Source: Hysterangium stoloniferum (Eukaryota > Basidiomycota > Agaricomycetes > Hysterangiales > Hysterangiaceae). Taken from it: a stretch of 64,000 bases of DNA. Within the stretch, counting starts at the first letter, position 1; each line of letters starts with the position of its first letter. Below the pieces are notes generated by a model. That model did not search any database and was not told the origin of the DNA. It was given only the letters and a program-made list of their open reading frames with translations. Location: NCBI GenBank assembly GCA_015178975.1, contig WHVD01000021.1, positions 248,001 to 312,000 of the forward strand. The letters are read 5' to 3'. Below, one piece after another: positions 44,808 through 57,255 of this stretch. The translations under genes and the position numbers were made by a program.

Positions 44808-47615
44808 GTTGGAGAAAGCAACAATTAGATAAGGAATATTTAACGTTCACCATACCATATTTATATATGAAGGGGCGTGACTTTTAAATCCTTATCGTCA
44901 CGTTATTGCGGATACAGCCCTATCATAGATCAAAATCTTCATCCGGGATGTGATTTTAGAGAGCGCAGCAATCGTCCAATACTGACCAATTGTCACGAAA
45001 ACACTATCATTGGATGCTTTATAATCTGAGAAAATTAAAAATTGAATTTGTGGGTTCATATGTTGAACCGCTGCCAGCCCATTTTCATTAGAAGAAGGTC
45101 TGTAATCGTCCTTAGGTTTGGGGATACTCTGCCATGATCCTCGCATAAAGTGATTGACCGACTAGTTGGTCCCAGCTTCCCACGACTGAGAGCTTCCTTG
45201 TGCTCTCCTAAAGGTATATAATGTACTTCTCCCATACAGTCGATTCCTCAATATGAACCTCCGAAGAGTCTTGAAAAAAGAGTATTAATGGTAAATTGTA
45301 CAACAAGGCTGACTTTAAAGCTGAATTGGCGTTGAGAAACACATGCAAACAAGGAACGGTCGCTCCTTTTCAAGGGGTCATATGATCGCACTCAGATCTG
45401 TGTCAATATCAACCGCCGGATCAATTGAAGCGTTGGCGAATGGATCATGACTGGTCTATGGACCATGTGCAATATTGCAGGCTCAAGCTGAGATTCCAAA
45501 ATTACCCCATTATCCTTAGAGCCATGCAGATATCAATCATCTTATGTGAGCACCCCACGAACCGTAGCCAAAGCCTCTAGATTCTTCTTTTTAGGAGATC
45601 TTCTCTATTACGCTAGAGTTATGCGTCAAAATTTGTGCCAGCCATGTCGAGAGACGGTAAACATAAATATATATATATATATCCATTTCATCTATCCAGA
45701 CTGAGTTGAACATGGATGTGACGCTATAAAGGGTGATAAGAGGTTTCTAATGCCATTACGACAAGTTTATCTTGTTGACCGTCAAAGACGTTATTTTCTA
45801 TCACACGAGTATTATCTACGGCCGGCCATACGCCCATCACCGCTATTGACAAGCTATTGGGATGGACAGACTATGGAATGATCGGTTACTAGTATATGTG
45901 GATCAATTAATCTACAGGGCGGTTTCCCGGATCTGCGAAAGTGTCCCGGAGTTCCGCCTGAATGAAGAGACGCCTTGCGAAAGATTGGATGTCATATCGG
46001 CAATTTATAGGCGAAATGAATAGAAAAGGGTCTTCAGATGTCCCTTGCTGAACTCATCGATCTGTGGACTGTTTTAATGTTCAAATATTCTCCAGATTGT
46101 CAATATTATGGAAGGTTGATACAACCTGATATCTATCAAAAGTCTCCAAGTGACAAAGGGTTTCGATGCTAAACGCAACCCAAACAACAGATTCAGGCCT
46201 GTCCATGTACTGCTTGGCCTTGCTTGGCGCCAATATTAATCTACACACCGACACTCATCGCTACACCACATCTACCGATAGGTGGATTTGATTATATTTG
46301 GCACGTCTCGCAATTGATCCGAAATTCCGCAAAATGATACAATTTTTCTCTGCAGTTCCGCTATTACAGCGTTTTCATAAGACCCTGCCCGCGTGCTTTT
46401 CCTTTGGTGCTCAACATTAGAATAAGAATTATTCTAAGGGCCAATACCATGCTCCCAACATCTTCAATGGACTTCTGACATAAGTATCCTGAAGCAACGG
46501 TCGTTATGGGTGTCAGAACAAAACACACCCCTCAATCTGTTTCTCTGTATGATCATGGTGGTTCTTACAGTCTTGAGACATTGAAAAAAAGAGAGAATAG
46601 AATGAGTTTAACGAGGTTATGTAGTGTACCAGCCACTAGCAAGTATGTTACAATCAAAATAGACTCCTATATTATTGTTTCGTTGGAGCTCAGATGAAAA
46701 GAAAAAAACACATGGACAAGGTTTTATGAAACGGCTGTAATAGGCCTGAGGAGGCTCGGATCATGTCTTGCTTCGAACTGATCCCAAGCTGAAACCGGGA
46801 AAACCCCAGATCTACAAAATTTCTCCCCCTTTGTGAAGGCTGAGTGTGAGATGAACCCACCAATCACACAGCCTCCACAAAGGATCCTTCGATTTTTTGG
46901 ATCGAGGCCTTTTCATCAGGAAGTGGAATTCCAAACCGCTAGCTCTTCTAGGCGTGATAGTTAGCCCTGCTAAATTGTCTAACGATGCTAGATTAACTGG
47001 TCCACTAGCGCGGTTCGAGTATCCTAGACTATTTGTAACTATAAGCTGTAACTTGTCATAACTTTTTCCGACTCCCTGACGTTCGGTGTGAACAGTCAAA
47101 ACTGCATCGCTCTACTTCTACTTCATATACTACCATCTATAATTGTTATGAGGAATTATTTTGTAATTGAAGGATTTCGCGTTGTTAGAAAGCAAGACCC
47201 TAATAATAAACTAAATACATATGAACATATCTTGAAGAAGATAAAGTTGGCTCACCTCAGTCTCGCATAAGGTTTTAACGGACTGAGGCGTAAGGGTCCT
47301 GTAGCTGCTATATATATACCAAAGATAACAATAAGGAACAAGAAGCAAAGAGAACAATAAGTTGCAGAGCCACATTTCGGTTCCTTATGGCCAAGTTGTC
47401 CCTTTGTTATTTCGACCCTGTATGAGTTTGCTGTGTCACACAAGTTTACAGTCCCGGACCTCGTCTCAATCGATAACAAAAACTTAGCTTTACGTAATCT
47501 CATGAGTCACCACCGGAAACAGATTTGCTCTCTCCTCTTTGTCAACTCAGCTTTCTGTGCAACAACCCCCATAATTCTTCAGAACTCTTGAATAGGTTCC
47601 TCAATCTGTAATTCT
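44808..47615. other. Intergenic region between OPT and SPRY genes
   Basis: The divergent promoter space of two genes, 2.8 kb long and AT-rich. It holds an (AT)n microsatellite at about 45666-45682. An 82-codon minus-strand open frame at 45146-44898, just upstream of the OPT gene, has no recognisable family. I see no RNA gene. Confidence 0.45.
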
Positions 47616-48679
47616 ATGTCCCGCCATAATACTCAGAATACTAGATATGCTCCTCCTCTTGGACCTCCCCCGTCCTCTAGCAATCAGCAGCGTATCTATC
47701 ACCCACCACCTGGACCGCCAGCCTGTTCCTATTCCCCTCCTCACGGGCCACCACCATCCTTTGATCCATCTGCATCGACACTTCCGGGATGGACGGCATC
47801 TGCAGAACAACCATATGAGTGGGGATTGAAACACGAAGCTACAACAGACGAATATGAAGCTGCCGAGCAATTCTGCAAGGATTATCCTTTAGAGCCACCG
47901 AGACTACTAGACTCCCGCACGATTGATGAAATCCGAGATAAAGGACCATCACTATGGCAAATGATCCCACCGAACTCAGCCCGCTTTCAAGGAAGGATGA
48001 TGTACACAGGGGAAGGTACCATTATCGCCACCGGCTCTGACTGCAAAGATACATGCCTTTTGAGCAACTATCCTGTTGTGGGAGGATATTATTGCCAGAC
48101 TGGTCAGAAGGGTGTATATTATGAAATAACCGTGAATTTCATGGATTCAGATGCCACTGTGGCGTTCGGTGAGTGCTTGGCTCTCTGGCTCTGCATTGTT
48201 AAACCAATATATGGCCTAATGAAGGATCTGCATGCCGCCCTTACCCTATGTGGCGACTTCCTGGATGGAATAGATTGAGTGCCGGACTGCATCTTGATGA
48301 CATGCGGAAGTTCTTCGAAGACCCAGACGGGGGAAGGGACTACACAGGTGCCGACAGCTACCTGCAAGGCCTACAACTCGGCGACACATTCGGATTTGGA
48401 TACGAATTCGCGACGGGAAATGTATTTTTCACCCGGAACGGTGGGAGACTGCCTAATGCATTTATTGGGGTGTATCTCCCTCCTAGGCCTGATCTGCCAC
48501 GTCACGACGTGTTCGCTGCAGTAGGAGTCTCCGGCCGTACCGAAGTTCACGTCAATTTTGGCCGGAGGCTCTTCATGTGGAAACCGGCCAACGAGTCTTG
48601 TTGGAAACTTGATAATCACATCGGTATATTACCAGGTCACAAGAGGCCTGACGACGAGCTGCTCCCTGCATATAATTGA
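47616..48679 (+). CDS. Proline-rich SPRY (B30.2-like) domain protein
   Basis: Two exons, 47616-48168 and 48225-48679, give 335 codons. The intron (56 nt, GTGAGT...GAAG) joins the frame exactly as VAFG-SACRPYPMWRLPGW. The N-terminus (residues 1-55) is Pro-rich (PPLGPPPSSSNQQ), probably disordered. The rest is a SPRY domain: GRMMYTGEGTII, GVYYEITVNFMDSDATVAFG, LQLGDTFGFGYEFATGNVFF, TRNGGRLPNAF and VHVNFGRRLFMWKPAN. SPRY domains bind protein partners; relatives include RanBP9-type and Ssh4-like trafficking adaptors. I see no RING, LisH or membrane segment, so the partner and process are open. Confidence 0.85.
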
Positions 48680-51600
48680 CGAGCGTATCGCATTTTCACA
48701 CTTGAATCTCAGTTTCACGTGTGGTCCTGTAACTTACGTATGTCGGATATAATATATGTAATAGCACCTTAATCTTGTAGCAGCTCCAGACCCAGCTAGT
48801 ATAATGGAAGGTTAGTATCAACTATTAGCCGTAAAGAAGGGATATCCAAATAACGTAGATGAGTCATTGATACTTCCGTGATCAGGAGTGTTCGTATGGA
48901 GTATTAAGATAGGGTCATAACTTTACGACCATGTGAATACGGACGCCCATCAAATGGGGGCTGATCTTCAGGTTAAGATGACTGGTCAGGGTAACGATAT
49001 CCTGGTAAACACCGGTGGGATCTCGTGAAACTCATGCTTGGGGTTGGTAATTTTAATGTAATACTGTATGTATGACTGAAAATACCTGACAGTGCACAGA
49101 TGGAATACTCGAGTGTCTGTGACTGTGTTGGAAATGATAATGAAACACCCACCTCTCCAGGGGCGGTTCACCCCACTTTATTCTTGAAAATGCATATTGT
49201 GGGCCATGTTTTTGAGGCTAATGCATAATTTTATCCATGTACACCTAAACTATCACCAAAGCTACCATGTCAGAAGGTGACTCACTAACTGACACATTGA
49301 TTGACACACAAGTGCTCCTATTACAAATTTATAAACCCCTTGTAGATTGTGCATTTACATCATACTACTTTCAATAGACTGTCGAGAAACAGGATGCACA
49401 ACTCCGAGTAGGAGATGAGGTATTTCGTATTGAGCGAACACACTTCCCGAGGAAAGCATTAATCAGAGCTTAAGGAGCATATTTTCAGAAACGGAAGTTC
49501 GAGTCATCGCCGCGGAAGGGGCCGATTGATGTATGATGTGAATGCGGTTGCTGCGGATGCTGTGGCGGAATACACGTAGCAGCTGATCGTGAAACTTGAG
49601 GTGCCGAGTATGATGGACTTTTTAACTCGAGCAATTGGGTTGCGCCGCAAAATATGAGAGTGATGTGAGTCTCGAGTAGAGATCCAATAAGAAATGGGAT
49701 GATGGGAACTGGGGCAGACGGAATGACGAGGCAACGGTAATAGCGGAGGTCTGGCTTGAGTAGGGTATAAGCACATCTCTCCGATGTGGTCAGGTTAGAT
49801 CTCAGGACAGGGGAGTCGGGTTTTCATCAGAAACCTGCCAGAGAAAGACTGTCCGCATCTGACAATATTGAGATTGACTCGGGTCACAGTACCACCTATG
49901 ACTCAACGACATCCTGACTCCATCATTGCGAATTCCTTGAAAGCCCCTATATTGGTCGCCGGCTGAGAGAACTTAGAAGGTAGGGGCTTGGGGTCTGATG
50001 ACTCTTGATGGCTTATCAATCAGATTTAGAATGGTATCCCTAATAAAACAGACATATTTTTGTGTCAGGAGTTTAAGGGAATCACTCACAGTGTGTGTGT
50101 ATGCGAGTGCTGGATAAGAGGACTGGACAAACGAATGTCGCAGGATCGTCGGGGCTCACAAAGGCAGGAAGAGAGTAGCATATTCCATCGCCCTAGAGCA
50201 TCGCTATGAGTCGGGCTGTCGGGAGACAAGCGCTGAAATAAGCCTTACTTTGCATTCCAATTTCCTACACAATAGAAACGCTCCAACGGCTGCGTATCAC
50301 AGTAGATCCCTGACTGAATGGATAATTTAAAGGACAAACAATAGATTTCACATATCTAGTAGCCACCGACTCACACGCCAGACGGCGGCCTGATTTAGGA
50401 GGCCGGGGCCGTACGGGACGTCGCATGGAATGCATGTGCAGAAAACATGGTGCAGAGATTAACAAAAGCGGTGGCGGTGACACGGGCCTGCAGGGAAAGT
50501 CCGAGGTTGATGCAGAGAGTACCCGGCACTAAGCCGTAAGGTCATTAATGGCGGTGGGAGGAGGAACCTCAGAGAGACAGCAAAATGGTTATTGTCTGTT
50601 CACATAAGAGTAATCTTTTGACTATGACAAGGTTTGATGGAGCGGTGGTCAGGCATTGTGGAGAGACAGCCGGTTTCCTCCACTTGACCATGAGACCGCA
50701 TGGGATGACTCGGTTAATTGTTATCCTCGAGTGAGTTGGAGACGGGAGACCTGCAAATGAGGGAGTGACGTGCATGAATCTGTTACAGCTGGTGAACTCG
50801 TTGCCCGTCTCTGGATGCAGCTCCAGTCGGGACTACCAAGACGCCCCTCCACGAAAACATAACACCAAGGAATGGTGCCCATTGCATTTGAATTATCCTA
50901 GGTACATTTTGCAAAATAACATCGGGGTGATGTCCGAGTCATTGTGATATTGTTAGGAGGAAGTGTTCATCGGCGACTATGCCATATACACTTTTTTTTG
51001 TGATGTCAATGACCACAAGACATGGATCAGACGGGCATAGTTCATTCTCAGTATAAGAATAGAGTCTCTAAATGACTTAACTCAGACTTAAAATTTGAAA
51101 AAACCTCATGTACTACACCACTGTGATAGCATTCAATGACTTCGGCATCACTGAAGCACCAACAATGGAAGATGTAGTCAAATGTCATTGGCACGCCCCT
51201 TCAAAAACGATGATCAGGCCCAGAGGAGGCAAGGTTGGGGTGAGTCACCAGAGATAAACCACGTGACAAGCGTGATGATGGGTTCTGTGAGGGATCTTAT
51301 GCCTTTTTTGGGAAGGGCTTGGGGCCAATTTTAGTACTCCGCATACCTCCAGGGAAAGGGTCAAGGCGTCATCTGGGTGACTCTGATGCGGGAAGGCTTG
51401 TGTATATAAGGGGTGTCCTCCTTGTCACTTGGTCTTTGAAATCCCCCCGTTTTTACTCTTCGGCTGGAGTGATCTTTTGCTTTTGTTTTTCTGCAGGTGC
51501 TTGCGACTATATGCATGGGACTTTGCGTTTGGGTGTTGTCTGCGCTCTTATTTTTTTTGTGGTTTTTCTAGTGGAGACTAGAGTGGGTCCACGTTGTCTG

Positions 51601-52406
51601 CTTTCATCGATTATTTTATTATTTTTCTAGACAAATACGTGCGAGAACGGACTATGTGCATGCTTGTGCTTTTGTCGGTCTCTGGTGTCCCCACCTTGTC
51701 CGGACGTCGGGTGATGGTCCCCCAACCTCTGTCCGCTCCGTACGCTATGGTCTCTCATTGGTTCATCGTAGACGCGCCGTACACTCCGGTGGTCATTCTG
51801 ACCGGGGAACTTGGGCGGCAAATACACTCAAATCAGCTTTTTCTGGCAAGTCGAGTCACTTTTTCGCAGCCGAACGATATGTCAGCACCACGCTCCCATG
51901 AGATTCATACATTCCCAGTGTGTTATCACCAATTCCGGCTCGACAATCCTCCGCTTTGCCTCTGTCTCTAAGCAGCAAGCCATCTAGCTCTCTCACTCGG
52001 ACACAGCTTCGCTGTACCTAGACGCGCTGTATGCCGAAAACTGAATTGGGCACGACCATACATTCCCCTTTGCCCAATATGCCCTGTGCCCATGCACGTT
52101 GGGCGGGGGTCACGAGTTCACTCAAGGCGATGCGACGCGTGTGCGTGTGTGCGCGCAGACACACGGATTCGATCGGGAACCCCGGCGCAGTTGTCGGTAA
52201 TCTGGGCTGCGGGCGTCTTGTTCCGTTTAAGGTTAGTATTATGCATGAAGAGTTGGGGGTATTTTGGATGGAATTGAGTGAGGATGCTTAGGCATTGACC
52301 AGTATCGAGATGGACACGTTCTTGCTTGTTACTCGCTCATGTGTTGTCTGAGGAATATTTGTTATAATTTGGAGAACGTTTGTTAGGAATCGATTAATCA
52401 ATAGTT

Positions 52407-52514
52407 ATGATTAGCGCGGCTGCGATGCATATGTATCATATAAGGCACATTAGCAGTGCTAAGCGGGCCGCAGATGAGTCAGTCGAGTTTTCAAACTCCG
52501 TCTTCCGTTCTTGA
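52407..52514 (+). promoter_or_regulatory. Possible upstream ORFs of bZIP mRNA
   Basis: The 350 bp before the bZIP gene hold small open frames: 52284-52298 (4 codons plus stop), 52310-52351 (13 codons plus stop) and 52407-52514 (35 codons plus stop). Gcn4/Cpc1 genes are known for translation control through upstream ORFs. Whether these are transcribed depends on the true start site; a start near 52550 would exclude them. Confidence 0.3.
52475..52481. promoter_or_regulatory. Gcn4-type binding site TGAGTCA
   Basis: Perfect TGAGTCA, the core bound by Gcn4/Cpc1 bZIP dimers, 157 bp before the bZIP start codon. A related ACGAGTCAT lies at about 52524, followed by a pyrimidine-rich run (52540-52560) typical of fungal transcription starts. 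Confidence 0.6.
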
Positions 52515-52617
52515 TAAAAGGTGACGAGTCATTCGTGTCCTTCCCTCTCCACTTTCTCCCTTAAGACACCAACGCACACGCACGCCTGGATAGCAGAGCC
52601 GTCCGTTGCAGTTTCCG

Positions 52618-52624
52618 TGAGTCA
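52618..52624. promoter_or_regulatory. Second TGAGTCA site in the leader
   Basis: Perfect TGAGTCA ending 13 bp before the start codon. This close to the ATG it is probably transcribed, so it may act on DNA within the leader or be chance. Confidence 0.4.
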
Positions 52625-52637
52625 TTTTTCATAAGCA

Positions 52638-54164
52638 ATGACTGCCCAACGATGCAACGTGGTTCTTACAAACTTTCCCGAGGGTAGTCAAACCCGTTCC
52701 AGGTTGCAACGCTTACAGCAGCCTGAAGAAACAACCATAACCAGCGACCCCGCTCGCCGTCTCGAGATTTCACCCCCACAGAACAGACAAACTTTGCACC
52801 TATACGACCACGATGTCGTTCGCGAACTAAGTCTCCCGCCCGAGTCCGCAACCTCAGGTATTCGTCGGTACCCAACGTCCAATGGATCCAATTTATCTCG
52901 TCTACAAACCGAAACTTTCCGTTTCTCTACCACCCCTCATAACAATGCGTTAGCTTTCAGCTCAGCTCGTCCTCGGACACCCCCAGTAAACCTGTTTACC
53001 CAACATGGCCTTCCTTCATCACTGCCCCCGCCTCCGCGCACAACATTTATCAGCCAGCAACCGATACCAGTACCAGAACAATCTTTGGTTTCAGCCCTTG
53101 ACTCTTATTTACGCAACTCATATTCCACTATGCTCTCCAACAAAACTGACCCCGTTATGAACACACCAACCGAACAACAACTCCGCGGAGGTTTGTCATC
53201 CCACGTCATCAAACATAATCCTGTGCTGATGACTACTCCTCAATCTTCCCCTTTGGGTTGCTCTCTTACAGTTGAAATAGACCCTTCCGCTCCTTTCTCC
53301 CTCGACGAAATGCTTCGAGCCGACCTTTGGGAGGAGCCGTTCCTTACCTCCCCCCAGTTGGACGACTCGCCGGAGGAGACTCCATTCATTAACACGCCGC
53401 TCGATGGCACGGACACCTCCCCTATGATCGGCTTCGAAGATGACTCATTCAATCTTGGTGGCATGCCCCTATTCGGTGCCGAAGTGGTGACACGAAAGGA
53501 GGCGGATGCAGTGGGGGAATTCAACGAGTCACTGTTGCAACTTCTCCGCATGTGTTCGCCACAAGAGCCCACAGCCTCCGACTCCTTCGATGCTTCAAAA
53601 GTTGAGTCAGTCACACCCGCGCTCCCTCCACTCGATCAAGCCATGTATACTATACCGTCCACCCCATCCTTCGCGCCTGCCACCCTTCAGAATGCCGCCA
53701 CTTCCAATACACTTTCGCTACCACCTTCGACCTCATCTGCCGTCCCTCAATCGTCTCGTGTAACCAAGACCATCCCCACTGGTACACGTCGCAACATCAC
53801 CCCCTCCGCTCTCGTTCCCCTTGACGCGCCTACTCAACCCCGACAATACGTGACACCTTCGGTAACGTCACGGAAAGTTATCCCAGCTGCGTTCATTAAG
53901 GGGAAGAAGCGGAGTCATTCTGAGATCCCTGATGATGATGAGGAAGAGGTCGATATCTCGCACCTAGACCCAAACACTAAGGAGGCGATTGAGGCGAAGC
54001 GTCGTCAAAATACGTTAGCGGCCCGGCGAAGCAGGCAGCGAAAACTCGAGCATGTGAGGGAGTTGGAGGAGACCGTCCAGAATCTTACACAGGACCGCGA
54101 TGAGTGGATGCAGCGCGCATACCAGGCGGAGGAGAAGCTACGAGTGCATGGCCTTGAACCGTGA
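52638..54164 (+). CDS. bZIP transcription factor, Gcn4/Cpc1-like
   Basis: A single-exon gene of 508 codons. The C-terminus has a bZIP domain: basic region RRQNTLAARRSRQRKLEHVR (residues about 458-477), with the N-x3-A-A-R-R-S-R-x-R-K pattern of Gcn4, then a short leucine zipper (LEETVQNLTQ ... MQRAYQAEEKLRVHGL). The N-terminal two thirds are Ser/Thr/Pro-rich and low in structure. An acidic-hydrophobic stretch, FSLDEMLRADLWEEPFLTSP (about residues 218-237), followed by a Pro/Ser/Asp-rich part, resembles activation regions. The family switches on amino-acid biosynthesis under starvation. A nuclear signal is probable at GKKRSHSE (about 428). The start fits a leader ending CATAAGCAATG. TGAGTCA sites upstream suggest autoregulation. 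Confidence 0.9.
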   Translation: MTAQRCNVVLTNFPEGSQTRSRLQRLQQPEETTITSDPARRLEISPPQNRQTLHLYDHDVVRELSLPPESATSGIRRYPTSNGSNLSRLQTETFRFSTTPHNNALAFSSARPRTPPVNLFTQHGLPSSLPPPPRTTFISQQPIPVPEQSLVSALDSYLRNSYSTMLSNKTDPVMNTPTEQQLRGGLSSHVIKHNPVLMTTPQSSPLGCSLTVEIDPSAPFSLDEMLRADLWEEPFLTSPQLDDSPEETPFINTPLDGTDTSPMIGFEDDSFNLGGMPLFGAEVVTRKEADAVGEFNESLLQLLRMCSPQEPTASDSFDASKVESVTPALPPLDQAMYTIPSTPSFAPATLQNAATSNTLSLPPSTSSAVPQSSRVTKTIPTGTRRNITPSALVPLDAPTQPRQYVTPSVTSRKVIPAAFIKGKKRSHSEIPDDDEEEVDISHLDPNTKEAIEAKRRQNTLAARRSRQRKLEHVRELEETVQNLTQDRDEWMQRAYQAEEKLRVHGLEP

Positions 54165-54879
54165 TGTGCTCTTGCTCTCTGGTAATGATTCTTGGCTCGG
54201 CTTTTGCTCTTCGGTCTTGTTTTTTCTTCTTTTGTCCGTTTTGTCTACTGCGAATGAAAGGTTATGTAACTATGTCGGCTGTGTTTCTTCCCAAGGTGTT
54301 TGCTCCTTGTATACATCCATCTTTCCCCCAACCACTTGTTTGGAGCCACCTTCAATCCCCCATCCCATTATTCCCCCCCCTTATTTCACCACTAGTTGTT
54401 TTCCCATCATCACTCCCAAAGTCCCCTAGTCCCTTTGTTCCTTCGTTTATGCTGCATATTGGTATTAGTTATACGTATGCATTTCCCAATAAAGTGTTGT
54501 GTTTTGATTAATGTGATATTTCAAGTTGAATGACGAATTTTAACAAGTTTGAGGATGGCCTGTACGTCCAGAAACCTTTCAAGTTGATTACAAATTAGTA
54601 CTTGAAAGACGAAGGGATTAAAGCAGTGCCATACAGCAACGAACAAATGAGTCGTAACATACGTTAGTCGATACGAAGTGTGAAATCGACCGAGGTTAAC
54701 ATATTGTTTATCTAGTAATTATATGGAAGTGGAACAATAAAGAATAAAGGGAATAACCGCGAGATATTGTAAGAAGACGATTATGGAATACAATAAAACG
54801 GAAAAAAAGAACCTGTGACCCTGGGGAGTAAATGCCTGTCTTGAGCACGTGCTAGCCTTGATCGATATCCGTAGCCCTC
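54165..54879. other. 3' flank of bZIP gene
   Basis: T-rich then C/T-rich DNA after the stop codon. AATAAAG at about 54489 is a plausible polyadenylation signal, giving a 3' UTR of about 350 bp. No gene is seen before the copia relic. Confidence 0.5.
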
Positions 54880-56995
54880 CTGGCTAAACGTGCTCCTTGG
54901 AAACGCAAAGGCGGAGGGCAATGCATTGTCGTACATGTGTGGTGTGTGGCACGCATCAGCGGGTTGGCGAACGTTATCGGCCACACTATTAACGGATGCG
55001 AGGTGGCGCACTGCGACATCGCCATCTGCAACGCGGTTTCGGATATAGCGATGCCTACCTATAAGAATGTCAATGCGCCTACCTCGTGAGTTGTGTTCGG
55101 CACCTTTGTGAGTGATACGGCTCCAGCATGGCTGGCAAGTAACCGACCTCGTCTGTCACCAGGTACATCCACAATATATGTTTCATTGCCCTTGTGGGTG
55201 CCGTATATTCTGTCTCAGTCGTTGAGAGTGTGACAGTAGATTGATATTGGGACCCCCAGGCAGTCGGCCCTCCTGCCTGCACAAAAATGTGAGCGGAACA
55301 TGAGTGATGGTTATTGTGGTCGCCACTATAATCGGCATCAATGGAGCCGATTGGCCTTAGGTCCTTATATCTTCCCCCATATGTGATCTTACATATAGTC
55401 AAGTGTGCCTTTGAGGTATTGCAGTACATGTGTGAGTGCATTCCAGTGGCTGCAACCCAGATTAGGTGAGAATATGTATGCTTAAAGTAGACATTGCATA
55501 GGATAGGTCAGGGCATGTGGTGATTTGGGCATACATAATTGATCCTAACAATTTATGATAGGGCTTGTTGGCCATGAAAGCATGATCCTCTGATGTAGTA
55601 GGTGCCATATCTTGAGTGAGGACAATTCCAGGAGGGAGAGGTGTTCCTCTAGGATTACAATCTGTCATTCCAAACCTCTCAATTACCCACTCTAGGTAAG
55701 CCTGTTGTGAAATGCTAATTGTCCCAGCTGTCCTGTTTCTGTCAATATGTATTCCTAGGATCAAATTTGCATTACCCAAATCTTGTGTCTCACAGATCGA
55801 TCCTAACTCCTCTTTGGCCCACTTTGCTTCTTCCTTTGAAGACAAGATATCTGTTGTGTTTGTGTATATGCTAGTGATAGTGATATTGCCATCAGCATCT
55901 CTACATCATACTGCAGGATCAGCTTTGGATCTATAGTACCCTGACTCCCCCATTTCCTCATTCAAGGCTTCTGCCCAGTTATACATACCATCCATAGTTC
56001 CATAAAGACCTTTATTAAGTCTCCCAACCTTTCTTTCTACTTTTGCTCCATCAGGTAGCTCAATATGCATACATAATTGCTTGTGGGTGTGAATTCAGGT
56101 AGGTGGCAACATAATCAACTTGCCAGACTTCCATGACCATTGCAGCTGCAATAGCAAGGCTCATCTGTAATGATTTATATCAAACAACTGATGCATAAGT
56201 TTCAAAAAATCAACTCCTGGAATCTGTGTAAATCCTTTTGCAACCAGATGAGCCTCATGTGCAATGAGATTTCCATCAGTATCATACTTGTTGGCAAATG
56301 TCCAGTGAGTCTGTACTAAATGTGAATCTGTGGGGGTAAATGACTTCCCATACCTCCTGCTCCTTCATAATCATTAGTCCCTCAGCAATGGGAGTGGCCC
56401 ACATGTCTGGACATGTCATTGTCTCTGTATATGAGTTTGGGAGCCAGTAATTTGTTGGTTTAGATAGTTGATTTGTGGAAATGTCCTTTGTGGTGTATAA
56501 AGCTTGTATACTGTACTGCTGATGTCTGTGGGATACCTTGTGTCTAATGCCCAGTCTTTTCTGGCCTGTTTGGCTTTCTCAGTAGCATGTTCAAAATCTT
56601 GTGGATCAAGCATTGCTTGTGTCAGAATGTAAACATATGTGTGTGGAGGTACAGGGTGTTAGCACCAGTGAGGTCACTGGGGACAATGAAGTCACCTTTT
56701 CTACTGAATTGGTAGTTTTTGGCATGTTGCGGAGTGTGTCAGTGTTAAGTGCCTCTCCCTCACTCAATGGAGCAGGGGGAGAGATCGTCTTGTGACTGTG
56801 ACCCTCTTCAAAGATAACATCTCTTGTTCAGAAGATCCTCCTTGTTGTGGAATTGCACAGGCAATAGGTGTCACATCCAAAATATCCAATAAGAATGCAC
56901 TTGGCAGGCCTCAGTTCCAATTTACTGAGGCCACCTCCTGCCTCCACTGGTATCTTTGCATTGGCTGTGCATCCAGAGGGATGAAAGTGTAAGAC
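54880..56995 (-). mobile_element. Ty1/copia retrotransposon relic (integrase end, RT, RNase H)
   Basis: The minus strand, high to low, reads first the integrase C-terminus (about 56990-56770: KIPVEAGGGLSKLELRPAKC, then ILIGYFGCDTYCLCN and FEEGHSHKTISPPAPLSEGE). RT pieces follow (HEAHLVAKGFTQIPGVDF near 56240; GRLNKGLYGTMDGMYNWAEA near 56000). A longer open RT end (55845-55462) has LGNANLILGIHIDRNRTAG and KLLGSIMYAQITTCPDLSYA. RNase H (55441-54890) has IGSIDADYSGDHNNHHSC and TVTLSTTETEYTAPTRA, ending ASVNSVADNV. Gag, protease, the integrase core and both LTRs are missing, and stops are frequent. Dead. Confidence 0.85.
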
Positions 56996-57089
56996 ATCAG
57001 GTTTGACATCCCGCGCAGGTCGGGGTCAAAATCCATGCCAGCTAGGCTATGCTCCCCCCCCCCACTTCATCATCATCAATCCACGAACA

Positions 57090-57255
57090 TTCAGTGTACT
57101 TACAGATTGTGATGTTTATATTTACAGCGATACCGCAGAAAGTGGAAGAAGCTTTCAAAATTTACGTTACTTGCCATACACAGCGCTGACCGTCGAAACA
57201 TGGCACTGGAGAAGGACATGAGGAACCATTTCGTCCGAGCCGCATCATTGGCACT
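57090..57255 (+). mobile_element. DIRS-like gag fragment (5' piece)
   Basis: From TGTTTATATTTACAG (the same intron 3' border as copy 1 at 28771) the sequence matches CCGCAGAAAGTGGAAGA and the following about 120 bases of the copy 1 gag exon, with a frameshift. It breaks off near 57255. The rest of such an element resumes at about 60018, 2.8 kb further. Confidence 0.7.

Larger units (their letters stand above)
48680..52637. other. Long intergenic region before the bZIP gene
   Basis: Almost 4 kb with no clear gene. One protein-like piece starts at ATG 49267 (MSEGDSLTDTLIDTQVLLLQ) and may join, across a very short 36-nt intron, to DAQLRVGDEVFRIERTHF. It could be the start of a BTB-type protein, but it ends quickly. 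The stretch 51400-51640 is T-rich after a TATATAAGGG box (about 51403) and may be a promoter and leader of an unrecognised transcript. The last 350 bp form the bZIP leader. Confidence 0.4.

Noticed and set aside
46990..47030. tRNA-like GGTTCGAGTATCC motif
   Set aside because: No acceptor stem, D-arm or anticodon arm could be folded around it.
47601..47870. Arg/Trp-rich minus-strand frame opposite the SPRY gene
   Set aside because: Antisense of the proline-rich part; composition explained by that.
50265..52291. Several open frames between the SPRY and bZIP genes
   Set aside because: Low-complexity or T/C-rich, overlapping on both strands, no domain and no consistent splice pattern.
53240..53614. 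Minus-strand open frame of 124 codons opposite the bZIP gene
   Set aside because: Shadow of the coding strand: Ser-rich mirror of a Ser/Thr/Pro-rich region, no domain, and fully inside a well-supported gene.
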